Positions 8,550 through 16,167 are shown, numbered from the stretch's first letter. The stretch: DNA of 32,107 bases from an uncultured Bacteroidota bacterium (GCA_903881585.1 CAIRTW010000096.1:1-32107); one strand, 5' to 3'. Translations and numbers: made by a program. The notes: a model not told the origin generated them from the letters alone.

Positions 8550-8557
8550 TACTTTTG
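8550..8557 (+). promoter_or_regulatory. -7 promoter box almost on the menG start codon
   Basis: TACTTTTG is a perfect TAnnTTTG element with only 5 nt between its last base and the ATG at 8563. Transcription should therefore start at or within a few bases of the start codon, giving a leaderless or nearly leaderless mRNA. It also decides the start, because the longer reading frame from 8476 would run through the promoter. Confidence 0.65.
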
Positions 8558-8562
8558 CAGCC

Positions 8563-9306
8563 ATGCAATCCAATCCTGCTGCCAAAATAGTCCCCGATAC
8601 CGCGTCAAATTTAAGCAAGAAAGCGCAAGTAGCCGAGATGTTTAATAATATAGCTGGCCGCTACGACTTTCTGAACCATTTTTTATCCATGGGCATCGAC
8701 AAGGGCTGGCGCAAAAAAGCCATTGCCGAAGTGGCCATGGTAAAGCCGCAAGCCATACTGGATGTAGCCACTGGCACCGGAGATATGGCCATCGCCGCCG
8801 CCAAAACAATACAACCCAAAACAATAACCGGCGTTGACATTGCCGCCGGCATGCTGGAAGTAGGCCGTAAAAAAATAGCCACGCAGAACCTGCAACAGGT
8901 CATAACCCTCCAAACCGGCGACAGCGAATCCATGCCTTTCATCACCGGCGAATTTGATGCCGTGATGTGCGCCTACGGTGTACGCAACTTCGAGCACCTG
9001 GAGGCCGGCCTCACCGAAATGTGCCGCGTACTGCGCCCCGGAGGCAAAGTGGTAATATTAGAATTCTCCCACCCCACCCGCACCGGCATCAAACAGCTGT
9101 ATAGTTTTTACTTCCGCTACATACTGCCCACCCTCGGCAAGTTGGTCTCCAAACACAGCAACGCCTACACCTACCTCCCGGAGTCAGTCATGGCATTCCC
9201 CGAAGGAAACAGGTTTTGCGAAATTCTGAAACAATGCGGCTTTAAAGACCCAAAAGCTCGCCCACTGACTTTTGGGGTGACGACGCTTTACACAGCGTAC
9301 AAATAA
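8563..9306 (+). CDS. menG: Demethylmenaquinone methyltransferase (MenG/UbiE)
   Basis: This 247-residue class I SAM-dependent methyltransferase catalyses the last step of menaquinone synthesis, methylating demethylmenaquinone; Bacteroidota make menaquinone only, so the MenG role fits better than ubiquinone synthesis. Visible landmarks are the N-terminal Met-Phe-x-x-Ile-Ala-x-x-Tyr-Asp region (26-35), SAM motif I Asp-Val-Ala-Thr-Gly-Thr-Gly-Asp (67-74), acidic Asp92 in Gly-Val-Asp, the UbiE signature Tyr-Gly-Val-Arg-Asn-Phe (138-143), and Leu-Arg-Pro-Gly-Gly (157-161). I chose ATG 8563 because a perfect promoter box sits just upstream and the 29 extra codons from 8476 look like repeat-rich intergenic DNA. 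The third codon positions are strongly C-rich. Confidence 0.95.
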   Translation: MQSNPAAKIVPDTASNLSKKAQVAEMFNNIAGRYDFLNHFLSMGIDKGWRKKAIAEVAMVKPQAILDVATGTGDMAIAAAKTIQPKTITGVDIAAGMLEVGRKKIATQNLQQVITLQTGDSESMPFITGEFDAVMCAYGVRNFEHLEAGLTEMCRVLRPGGKVVILEFSHPTRTGIKQLYSFYFRYILPTLGKLVSKHSNAYTYLPESVMAFPEGNRFCEILKQCGFKDPKARPLTFGVTTLYTAYK

Positions 9307-9370
9307 GTTGGACCTAGTTGCTGCCGACTCCATGAAAAAAGACACGACGAAGAATGGCTAAACCTATGTT

Positions 9371-10378
9371 TTATTGATTTTTGGCTTGATTGCTTTTTGA
9401 AATATATTCTAACCTCCGCGTAATATCATCAACAATCATTTCTACAAATTTGTCTGCGATAACTTTCAATTCTTCTTGAGTATGTATTTGAGAATAAGAA
9501 CGTTCATCGATATTACTTGTACGTTGTTGAACAATCAAATATCTATATTTTTCAAACTTCACTTCAAAATTGTACCGTAAATCAAAAGCTTTCGCACCAG
9601 CCTTTTTAAATCCTTCTAATAAAAATTCAAATCCTAACATCCAAATATTCTTTTCAGATTCTACTAACGGATCAATAATATTAGCAAGAATTGCAGCTTC
9701 TAGCTCCCTCTCCTTCGCCGTTTCTGCTAAGTTTAAAAAACCGAAATTGTAGGGGTTTTTAAATAACTCACCTGCAAGTTCTGATTGAAAAACAGGAAGC
9801 GTCATTTTAAAATTTGTAATAGCCTTACCTTTTCGTTCATAAAGCCCAGATTCAATATGGTGTGTTAATACAGTTCTTTTCCACCCATTAGCTGCCGTTT
9901 CCTGGACATAAAATAATGCTTCGTGGATACAAGTGGATTTTGTGAAGATCTGTATGTGATGTCCCCACGGAATTAAACCTAAGACGGAAGGAAACTGACC
10001 CGGATTTTGTAATTGGTCAACAGCGTGTTGACTTTTTGTACTTTCAATAGTAATCTCTTTATTGTCTAATTGGTCAACACCCTGTTGACCAATATCATAA
10101 AACTTATACTATCTTCTGATGTACTTTAGATTAGATGGGGAGAATCCTTTGGCATCATCAAATTCTGCGATCAGATCAGTAGATAATTGAGTAATTACTT
10201 TATCGCCCCAATTTGAATTATCTAACTTTTCATTAATAGCTGCTCCCAATTCCCAATACAAGGAAAGCATTTCTGCATTAATTCTTAATGCCGCCCAAAA
10301 CTGGCTATTCCTTATTTTAGCCTTCAAATCAGCCAACCATTGATTATATTCATTTCCTTTAAGTTTTCCAGAAATCAT
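9371..10378 (-). pseudogene. DUF1016/YhcG-like gene broken by one amber codon, nuclease half missing
   Basis: Reading from ATG 10378, codons 1-89 encode the N-terminal domain of the DUF1016/YhcG family (the Gln-Phe-Trp-Ala-Ala-Leu and Tyr-Trp-Glu-Leu-Gly-Ala region, ending Asn-Leu-Lys-Tyr-Ile-Arg-Arg). Codon 90 is TAG (10109-10111). The same frame then stays open to 9371 and continues with family motifs: Ile-Pro-Trp-Gly-His-His, Glu-Ser-Gly-Leu-Tyr-Glu-Arg, Lys-Ala-Ile-Thr-Asn-Phe and Lys-Glu-Arg-Glu-Leu-Glu. The family usually has Trp near this site, so one TGG to TAG change could explain the break. The last 100 residues do not show the PDDEXK nuclease motifs that normally follow, and I do not recognise them. 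Family members are linked to mobile DNA and defence islands. The gene is more AT-rich than its neighbours, suggesting transfer. Confidence 0.75.
10012..10093. repeat. Repeated TTGGTCAACA dyads inside the broken YhcG-like gene
   Basis: ATTGGTCAACA and TGTTGACCAAT pair perfectly (11 bp) around CCC at 10069-10093. A second copy at 10012-10032 has one full arm and a shortened partner around GCG. On the minus strand they encode two similar peptides with a Val-Asp-Gln-Leu core, in the variable linker of the DUF1016 protein. This may be only a duplicated linker segment, or a binding site for a regulator. Confidence 0.6.
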
Positions 10379-10519
10379 AGTTTTACTCTATTAAGTTAAT
10401 AATCAATTAAAATGTGCATAGATTAAAGTACTTTAATAAATATTTTGAAAGTTAGCATTATTTTCTTCTGCAAGCACAGGAGCATTTCCTCATTTCCACA
10501 ATTCAATTACTTTTATAAA

Positions 10520-11881
10520 ATGAAACTACGCCTGCTCACCATTATTACCTGCCTCGGCATATGCAATGCCCACGCGCAGGACTCGCTGCAAATGCGCAAA
10601 ATAGCCGATGAAATACTCCTGCACGGCACCTGCTACGAAAACCTGCGGGTACTCTGCAAAACCGTTGGTCACCGCATCAGTGGCTCACCTGAGGCCGCCA
10701 AAGCCGTCACCTGGGGCGAGAAAAGCATGAAGGAAGCCGGGGCCGACAAAGTATGGCTACAGGCTGCCGATGTCCCCTATTGGTGGCGCGGTAAAGAGAG
10801 CCTGTACCTGAAAATGGGCAAAGAATATAAAAAAGTAACAGCGCTCTCTCTTGGCAATAGCCAGGGCACAGGCGGCAAAACCCTGGAAGCGCCTATAGTA
10901 ATGGTACACAGCTTTGATGAGTTCAACGCCTTGCCCGACAGCAAAGTAAAGGGCAAGATCATATTTTTCGATTACCGCTTTCGCCAGGATTTCGTCTTCA
11001 CCTTTCAGGGCTATGGTGATGCGGTGAAGTATCGCTGGGCCAGCCCAAGTGTAGCTGCGAAGAAAGGCGCTGCGGCGGTTATCATCCGCTCTACGTCCAC
11101 CGGCAAAGACGATTTCCCACACACCGGCGGCATGCACTACAACGACTCATTTGCCAAAATACCCGAAATGTCCCTAGGTAACATAACCGCCGACCAACTG
11201 GAGCAAGCCTGCGAAAAAGGCACCGCAACCGCAAAAATGACCTCTGAGTGCCGCATGATACCAACGCTGGTCCACTCCTATAATGTAATAGGTGAAATAA
11301 CCGGCTCGGAAACACCAGAAAAGATCATCACCGTTGGCGGCCACCTCGACTCCTGGGACGTAGGCGAAGGTGCTACCGACGATGGCGCTGGCTGCGTGCA
11401 ATCCATCGAGATCATCCGCGCATTCAAAGCCTTGGGGTTACGGCCTAAGTGCACCGTAAGAGCAGTATTGTTTATGAACGAAGAGAACGGCGACAAAGGC
11501 GGCGAAGCCTATGCCGACTCTGCAAAGTCGAAACATGAGCAGCATGTACTGGCCATAGAGAGCGATGCGGGCGGCTTCTCCCCTCGCGGGATAGGACTGG
11601 AAATGCCCGAATCGCAGAAACAAGCCATCCTCAAATACAAAAGCCTCTTCCTCGACTATGGTGTCTATGATTTTTCGCGCGAAGAAGGCGGCACCGACAT
11701 TGGCCCTTTGAAGAAGCAGCTCAACGTACCCCTGGCCGGCCTTATGCCTGACTCCCAACGCTACTTCGACCTCCACCATACCGATAACGACACATTCGAA
11801 CAAGTAAACCACCGCGAACTGAAACTCGGTGCCGCAGTAATGGCACAACTCATATACCTCGTCAGCGAACACGGTATGTAA
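10520..11881 (+). CDS. M28 family zinc peptidase, secreted (carboxypeptidase Q-like)
   Basis: This 453-residue peptidase starts with a cleavable signal peptide (1-20, ending Ala-His-Ala-Gln). A protease-associated domain lies at about 120-245. The M28 catalytic residues are placed by motif: His275 and Asp277 in Gly-His-Leu-Asp-Ser-Trp-Asp, bridging Asp287 or 288 in Thr-Asp-Asp-Gly-Ala-Gly, the Glu321-Glu322 pair in Asn-Glu-Glu-Asn, Asp349 in Glu-Ser-Asp-Ala-Gly, and His419 or 420 near the end. The arrangement resembles plasma glutamate carboxypeptidase / carboxypeptidase Q, so dipeptide or C-terminal cleavage outside the cytoplasm is likely. I chose ATG 10520 because a TTG at 10445 adds a segment without signal-peptide character. 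It differs in anchoring from the lipidated M28 peptidase at 4993. Confidence 0.93.
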   Translation: MKLRLLTIITCLGICNAHAQDSLQMRKIADEILLHGTCYENLRVLCKTVGHRISGSPEAAKAVTWGEKSMKEAGADKVWLQAADVPYWWRGKESLYLKMGKEYKKVTALSLGNSQGTGGKTLEAPIVMVHSFDEFNALPDSKVKGKIIFFDYRFRQDFVFTFQGYGDAVKYRWASPSVAAKKGAAAVIIRSTSTGKDDFPHTGGMHYNDSFAKIPEMSLGNITADQLEQACEKGTATAKMTSECRMIPTLVHSYNVIGEITGSETPEKIITVGGHLDSWDVGEGATDDGAGCVQSIEIIRAFKALGLRPKCTVRAVLFMNEENGDKGGEAYADSAKSKHEQHVLAIESDAGGFSPRGIGLEMPESQKQAILKYKSLFLDYGVYDFSREEGGTDIGPLKKQLNVPLAGLMPDSQRYFDLHHTDNDTFEQVNHRELKLGAAVMAQLIYLVSEHGM

Positions 11882-11894
11882 AAGGTGAGCACGC

Positions 11895-12014
11895 AACACC
11901 TCCCTTCGTGTTTTTAGGAGGGGAGGTTGAAAAGCATAGCGAAGCAGTGCTTTTCAACTGGGGTGGTTGGCTCGCGCCCAGCAGATACCTCATTCCCGCT
12001 TTACGGCCCGAATG
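11895..12014 (+). repeat. Dispersed hairpin repeat, copy A
   Basis: About 120 bp, matching the reverse complement of 25368-25490. In order it holds hairpin 1 (7-bp arms 11898-11904 and 11921-11927), hairpin 2 (10-bp arms 11927-11936 and 11948-11957) with an inner GCGAAGC (11939-11945), a conserved block CTGGGGTGGTTGGCTCGC (11958-11975), a variable spacer of about 12 nt, and a second conserved block to 12014. It fills the gap after the M28 peptidase gene and runs toward the permease gene. Confidence 0.8.
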
Positions 12015-12063
12015 GGTTAGTAGGAATGCAGGAAGAGTAAGCCACACCTTCAAATTTTCAAAT

Positions 12064-13185
12064 TTGCGAAGCACCCAACCCACAATCCTCAAAAAACTCC
12101 TGAAGAGTCCTTCAGCCCTCATCTCCTTGCTCGTCATAGCCGCCACCTGCCTCATCTCCATACTCGCATACGTCATAGCCCCCGACTCCACCCCATCTGC
12201 CAACCGCATGATCATAGAGCTCGGCGCAAAACAACCCGGTTTCCATAAGCAGCTACTCTGCATCTCCAAAACCGGCACACAACAGCACAGCAGCCGCATC
12301 ACAGAGTGGTTCACCGGCGCACCCTCATCTTATCTCTTATCACCTATCAACAGTTACTACTTTCAGGGCAGCAACCTCATCACGCAACACTATATCGACG
12401 ATGGACTGCAAGACACCATCACCTATCCCCTCTCCGCCCTCCTTCCCTCCACCCACCTTGCCGACCCACTCCCTGCCCAGCAAGACTACATAAAGCAGCA
12501 CCTCATCACTACCCGCACCTTCTGGCTCGGCACCGACCGCTATGGCCGCGACATACTCTCCCGTCTGCTCATTGGCTCCCGTGTCACACTCGCAGTGGGC
12601 ATGGTAGCCGTGCTGCTGTCGCTCACCATAGGCATCATCCTCGGCTCCATAGCCGGCTACTTCGGCGGCATTATCGACAAAGCCGTTATGTGGCTCATCA
12701 ACATACTCTACGCCATACCCACCCTGCTGCTCGTCTTCGCTATCACCCTCACCATTGGCAAAGGCTTTTGGGAAATATTCATCGCCATCGGCCTCAGCAT
12801 GTGGGTGGGCGCCGCACGACTCATCCGCGGCCAGGTCCTCGTCCTCCGCGAGATGGAATACGTCACCGCAGCAAAAGGCCTCGGCCTTGGCCAAATGCGC
12901 ATCATCTTCCGGCATATACTGCCCAACATTGCAGGTCCACTCATGGTCATTGCCGCCAGCAACTTCGCCTCCGCCATACTCGTCGAGGCCGGACTCAGCT
13001 TCCTCGGCTTCGGCGTGCAGCCACCCAACCCCTCCTGGGGCCTCATGATCAAAGAACATTACAATTTCCTCCTCACCAACCGCCCCCTCCTCGCCATCAT
13101 CCCCGGCATCGCCATCATGCTCCTCGTCTACGCCTTCAACATTCTCGGCAACGCCCTCCGCGATGTACTGGATGTGCGGGAATAA
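12064..13185 (+). CDS. ABC transporter permease, OppC/DppC type
   Basis: This is an inner-membrane subunit of a peptide/nickel-type ABC importer, about 373 residues from the TTG at 12064. A first membrane helix (about residues 20-40) is followed by a large periplasmic insert, then a cluster of helices holding the binding-protein-dependent permease domain. The cytoplasmic EAA loop is clear: Glu-Tyr-Val-Thr-Ala-Ala-Lys-Gly-Leu-Gly, then Arg-His-Ile-Leu-Pro-Asn, followed by Gly-Leu-Ser-Phe-Leu-Gly-Phe-Gly. The start is uncertain. No ATG lies near the first helix, and the frame stays open back to a GTG at 11908 inside the dispersed repeat, so the first 52 codons of that longer version look repeat-derived. 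No ATPase, partner permease or binding protein is adjacent. The third codon positions are extremely C-rich, which opens long spurious frames on both strands. Confidence 0.85.
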   Translation: MRSTQPTILKKLLKSPSALISLLVIAATCLISILAYVIAPDSTPSANRMIIELGAKQPGFHKQLLCISKTGTQQHSSRITEWFTGAPSSYLLSPINSYYFQGSNLITQHYIDDGLQDTITYPLSALLPSTHLADPLPAQQDYIKQHLITTRTFWLGTDRYGRDILSRLLIGSRVTLAVGMVAVLLSLTIGIILGSIAGYFGGIIDKAVMWLINILYAIPTLLLVFAITLTIGKGFWEIFIAIGLSMWVGAARLIRGQVLVLREMEYVTAAKGLGLGQMRIIFRHILPNIAGPLMVIAASNFASAILVEAGLSFLGFGVQPPNPSWGLMIKEHYNFLLTNRPLLAIIPGIAIMLLVYAFNILGNALRDVLDVRE

Positions 13186-13195
13186 ACAGTTAGCC

Positions 13196-13363
13196 TGAAC
13201 GGCTTATAGCCCTGACGCATTAAGGACATAGGTGTGGAATACCTATCTACGCGAATGAGCCTCTCGAAGAATCGAGATATAAAATCTACTTTAGACCTGG
13301 TTGTACGCTGGCGAAGGGGTAAGGTGGAGATAATGTGGTTGTACCGATGCCGGATCAATGAAC
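13196..13363 (+). other. Compact structured stretch, possible group II intron fragment
   Basis: No convincing protein is coded here. Several short hairpins follow each other: GGCT/AGCC near 13200, ATAGGT/ACCTAT (13227-13245) and CTCGA/TCGAG around AGAA (13261-13274). A TGGTTGTAC motif appears twice (about 13299 and 13336). The run of motifs, including GCATTAAGGACATAGGTG and GACCTGGTTGTACGCTGG, reminds me of domain I of bacterial group II introns, but this is pattern memory, not a test. It ends at the stop codon of the acyltransferase gene and has no visible reverse transcriptase, so it would be a remnant. Confidence 0.35.
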
Positions 13364-14422
13364 CTACTGGCTATCCGCAATTAATTTTCTCCTGGCGTTC
13401 AGCGCATTTATCTTTCTACTTATTGGCTTTTCAAAAAGAGCATAACTGGCAGATGCAGCAAGTATCAGCATACAAACAAAGAAATAGAAAAAATCCCGCT
13501 TCCCCATATGTATATAGCGGCTATTCAGGTTGTCAAAAAGTATATACACAGGCAATTGCAAAATGTAAATACCATAGCTTATTTCGCCTATGTACACGAA
13601 TGGCTTTATGTTGAGAAAAGGCGGGTTAAATACACTTAAACTCAGTATAAAAAGCATGAAAACCGGAGCGATCAATCCTACATGACAGCTCAGGTCTGCT
13701 GGTATGAAAGTCATTAAGAGCATTACCATAAAGAACAGTACATACATAGACCATTTATATTTCACGCTCGGCAATTTAATTTTTCCAAATAAAAAACCGC
13801 CAAACATGCCTATAAGAAACTGGTTAACATGGATAACCGGGTTGAAAAGTATCGTGTCGATAATATTATCGCTCAAAACGTGCCTCAGCGGAAAATAATG
13901 CAAATGAACAACCTGCGAGGATACATAGAGCACGGCGGTCATAAGAATGAAAAACTTTATCCTCTTCTTCAGGATGATCAATAACAACGGAAACAGCAAG
14001 TAAAAAAACAGCTCAACAGAAAGTGTCCAGGCCGGTATATTCAGGTTCATTGCATAGTCGGGAATGTATGCCTGCAGCAAGAGCGCATGAACAACTATTA
14101 ATTTGATATTGAACGCAGAAAAAGAAAAACCGCAGAAGACATAACTGACACACACGTATAAGAGTAAAGCCAGGAGGTACACCGGAACGATCCTGGCTAT
14201 CCTCTTTTTTATATATTCTGCATACACCAGGCTACTCTCCCGGTATGCGGTATACAAAACAAACCCGGAAAGAATAAAGAAATACCCTACAGCTAAAGAG
14301 CCGCTGTGAAAAAAAACGGGAAATCTGTTAAATGGAAAAACACCTCCTCCAAAATGGTAGATCACCACCATCAGTGCGGCTACGCCACGGGTAGTGGTAA
14401 GGGCATTTATTTGTTTTCCCAT
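13364..14422 (-). CDS. Acyltransferase 3 family membrane protein (OafA/YrhL-like)
   Basis: This 352-residue polytopic membrane protein has about ten hydrophobic helices. The N-terminus carries the family signature: Ala-Leu-Thr-Thr-Thr-Arg12-Gly-Val-Ala-Ala followed by the catalytic-type His23 in Ile-Tyr-His-Phe, then Phe-Phe-Ile-Leu-Ser-Gly-Phe-Val-Leu in helix 2 and Ala-Trp-Thr-Leu-Ser-Val-Glu in the middle. Such enzymes move acetyl or other acyl groups across the inner membrane onto surface sugars (O-antigen, exopolysaccharide, peptidoglycan). The acceptor cannot be told here, and no glycan gene cluster is adjacent. It is shorter than versions fused to an SGNH domain. It is more AT-rich than the permease gene it faces, consistent with a different history. 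Confidence 0.92.
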   Translation of the reverse strand: MGKQINALTTTRGVAALMVVIYHFGGGVFPFNRFPVFFHSGSLAVGYFFILSGFVLYTAYRESSLVYAEYIKKRIARIVPVYLLALLLYVCVSYVFCGFSFSAFNIKLIVVHALLLQAYIPDYAMNLNIPAWTLSVELFFYLLFPLLLIILKKRIKFFILMTAVLYVSSQVVHLHYFPLRHVLSDNIIDTILFNPVIHVNQFLIGMFGGFLFGKIKLPSVKYKWSMYVLFFMVMLLMTFIPADLSCHVGLIAPVFMLFILSLSVFNPPFLNIKPFVYIGEISYGIYILQLPVYILFDNLNSRYIHMGKRDFFYFFVCMLILAASASYALFEKPISRKINALNARRKLIADSQ

Positions 14423-14491
14423 TTATAACAATTTTCTACCTGAAAATTTACGAACAAAATATTTTATAAAAATGAACAAACAGCCTCCAGC

Positions 14492-15013
14492 TTACTTCCC
14501 CGCCCTCTTACCCTCAATCAGCGCATCTGGTGTATAGGGCTTTAGAAAGTACATTATAGAAAGACCAAAGAACGAAACATTGCTTGCCGATACCCTGCCG
14601 CTGTAATAGTACTGCCCGAAGTAAATGTTCAGATGCCAGTTGGGGCTGTAGGCATACTCTATACCGGAGGTAAGCTCTGTCATAAAGTTTTCTTTGGAAT
14701 TGAAAATAAAGCCTATGCCGGGTGTAAGTGTATTAGTGAATTTGCCCTGCTGAAAAACATTGAGGTTGGGCCTCACCTCCAGGTATACAGTCGTATCCCT
14801 GCCATCATTTTTGCCCAGGCTTGTTTTGCCTATATCAGCGCCCAGGCTGAAGCAATCCCACTGGCGGCCAGCTTCAAAAGAGAGGTTGGCTTTCTCTCCC
14901 AGTGTGCCGGGACTATTGGTAAGGCTGGGAACAAATGACAGATAAGTCTGGGCGGTGCCCCCCGTAGCTAAGGCCATAAATAACACTAGCGAAATGATTT
15001 GCTTGATCGGCAT
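14492..15013 (-). CDS. Small outer-membrane beta-barrel candidate
   Basis: This 173-residue exported protein is not one I can assign to a named family. Residues 1-21 form a signal peptide (ending Gly-Thr-Ala-Gln). The rest is a chain of amphipathic strands with aromatic girdle residues, for example near 90-100, 115-125 and 128-140, separated by polar loops; this fits a barrel of about eight strands in the outer membrane. Its last segment (Ala-Leu-Ile-Glu-Gly-Lys-Arg-Ala-Gly-Lys) is a polar tail rather than the usual terminal aromatic strand. It is monocistronic, 69 nt from the acyltransferase gene and divergent from the small membrane peptide gene. Confidence 0.7.
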   Translation of the reverse strand: MPIKQIISLVLFMALATGGTAQTYLSFVPSLTNSPGTLGEKANLSFEAGRQWDCFSLGADIGKTSLGKNDGRDTTVYLEVRPNLNVFQQGKFTNTLTPGIGFIFNSKENFMTELTSGIEYAYSPNWHLNIYFGQYYYSGRVSASNVSFFGLSIMYFLKPYTPDALIEGKRAGK

Positions 15014-15107
15014 AGGTTAAGTTTAAATGTTCGCCCAATATACTAAAGAACAACGCAATACAAAATAAGGCATGGTTTTTATAACCTTCTGACAAAAACC
15101 AATTCAT

Positions 15108-15320
15108 ATGCGCGTATTAGGAATAGTATTGATCGTAGCCGGTGTGCTGATGTTTCTGTTCAACGGGTTTAGCTACAAAACAGAGAAACGCGTGGCCGAT
15201 ATTGGCCCGGTCAAAATAGACAAAACAGAGAACCACAGTATTGGCTGGCCGGTCTATGCCGGGGCCATTACACTGATAGCCGGAATTGCAGTGCTGCTTG
15301 TGGGCGGAAAGAAGGCTTAA
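15108..15320 (+). CDS. Small two-helix membrane protein
   Basis: This 70-residue protein has two hydrophobic helices (about 3-20 and 47-65) joined by a charged 25-residue loop with Asp-Ile-Gly-Pro-Val-Lys-Ile-Asp-Lys. Glycine-rich helix starts and the short basic tail Gly-Gly-Lys-Lys-Ala suggest an inner-membrane hairpin. It resembles small hypothetical membrane proteins found in many Bacteroidota and may belong to a DUF family of that kind; the function is unknown. It precedes the beta-barrel gene by 47 nt, but that gene has its own promoter box. Confidence 0.7.
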   Translation: MRVLGIVLIVAGVLMFLFNGFSYKTEKRVADIGPVKIDKTENHSIGWPVYAGAITLIAGIAVLLVGGKKA

Positions 15321-15342
15321 TTTTTCGTGTTGGAATATTCGC

Positions 15343-15350
15343 TAGTTTTG
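15343..15350 (+). promoter_or_regulatory. -7 promoter box (TAGTTTTG)
   Basis: TAGTTTTG matches TAnnTTTG and ends 17 nt before the ATG of the beta-barrel gene at 15368, implying a short leader. Confidence 0.55.
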
Positions 15351-15367
15351 CGCTACAGCAACTCCAG

Positions 15368-16159
15368 ATGAAATTCCGCCTTTATTTCGTTTTATTTTTA
15401 TTGACTTCCGCCTGCACTTACGGGCAGGACAAGGATAAGTTGTTTGGCACGGAAGCACCCAAGCCCAGGAGCGGGTTCATACTCAATGGCAATGCTGCCT
15501 TCGATATTCCGGCAGCAGACATGGCCAAGCGGTTTGGGGTAAGCTACCGGCTGGGGCCAGCTGTGCTCTACAAAACCAGCGCAAACTGGATCTTCGGCGC
15601 CAAGTTCGATTTTATCATGGGCAGCAAAATAAAGCAGGACTCGCTGATGATAAATATCACGGACAGGTATTCGGCCAAAAGCGGAGGCCTGTATGAGTTC
15701 ATTAATAACAGCGGCGAGCGGATAGGCGTTCCGGTATATGAGCGCGGCTACGCAGTGGGCCTTACTGCTGGCAAAATAATAGTGCTTAACAAAATACACC
15801 CGGATAACGGGCTTATGCTCCTGACCACCGGAGGATTCATCCAGCACAGACTCGACATTTACGATAAAGACAAGGTAGTACCCCAGCTCAGAGGTGTGTA
15901 TCTGAAAGGATACGACCGGCTAACCAACGGTGCATTTATAGAGCAATATGCAGGATACACCTATTTCAGTAAGTACCAGCTCATCAATTTCACTATAGGC
16001 CTTGATGCATTATTTGGCTTCACCCAGGGCCGCCGAGACTATCTTTATGATGTAATGCGCCCAGACAATGCCCAGCGCCTGGATATACTCTATGGTATAC
16101 GCGGCGGCTGGTTCATACCTATTTTCAAGAGGAAGTCGGAAGACCTTTTATTTGAGTAA
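15368..16159 (+). CDS. Outer-membrane beta-barrel protein, conserved in Bacteroidota
   Basis: This 263-residue exported protein has a signal peptide (1-19; a Ser-Ala-Cys lies inside it, but Tyr-Gly-Gln looks like the cleavage site). The mature chain alternates strands and loops, with Gly-Ala-Lys-Phe-Asp-Phe, Tyr-Ala-Val-Gly-Leu and Asp-Ile-Leu-Tyr-Gly-Ile-Arg-Gly-Gly-Trp-Phe typical of barrel walls, and ends on Leu-Phe-Glu. Two Asp-Lys-rich loops may face outside. The function is unknown; a porin-like or assembly role are both possible. It sits upstream of the thymidine kinase gene, with the same orientation but separated by a repeat-bearing gap of 169 nt. Confidence 0.75.
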   Translation: MKFRLYFVLFLLTSACTYGQDKDKLFGTEAPKPRSGFILNGNAAFDIPAADMAKRFGVSYRLGPAVLYKTSANWIFGAKFDFIMGSKIKQDSLMINITDRYSAKSGGLYEFINNSGERIGVPVYERGYAVGLTAGKIIVLNKIHPDNGLMLLTTGGFIQHRLDIYDKDKVVPQLRGVYLKGYDRLTNGAFIEQYAGYTYFSKYQLINFTIGLDALFGFTQGRRDYLYDVMRPDNAQRLDILYGIRGGWFIPIFKRKSEDLLFE

Positions 16160-16167
16160 TGGCGGCG

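Noticed and set aside
11862-12314. Minus-strand frame (150 codons) running through repeat copy A, with a similar peptide read from copy B
   Set aside because: The peptide similarity between the two loci comes from the shared DNA repeat, not from a protein; the copies differ in frame context and lack a plausible start.
12306-13193. Overlapping long frames on both strands over the permease gene (295 codons plus, 239 codons minus)
   Set aside because: The C-rich third positions of the permease codons remove stop codons from the other frames. Those frames give His/Pro/Arg-rich or Glu/Asp/Gly-rich text without any family motif.
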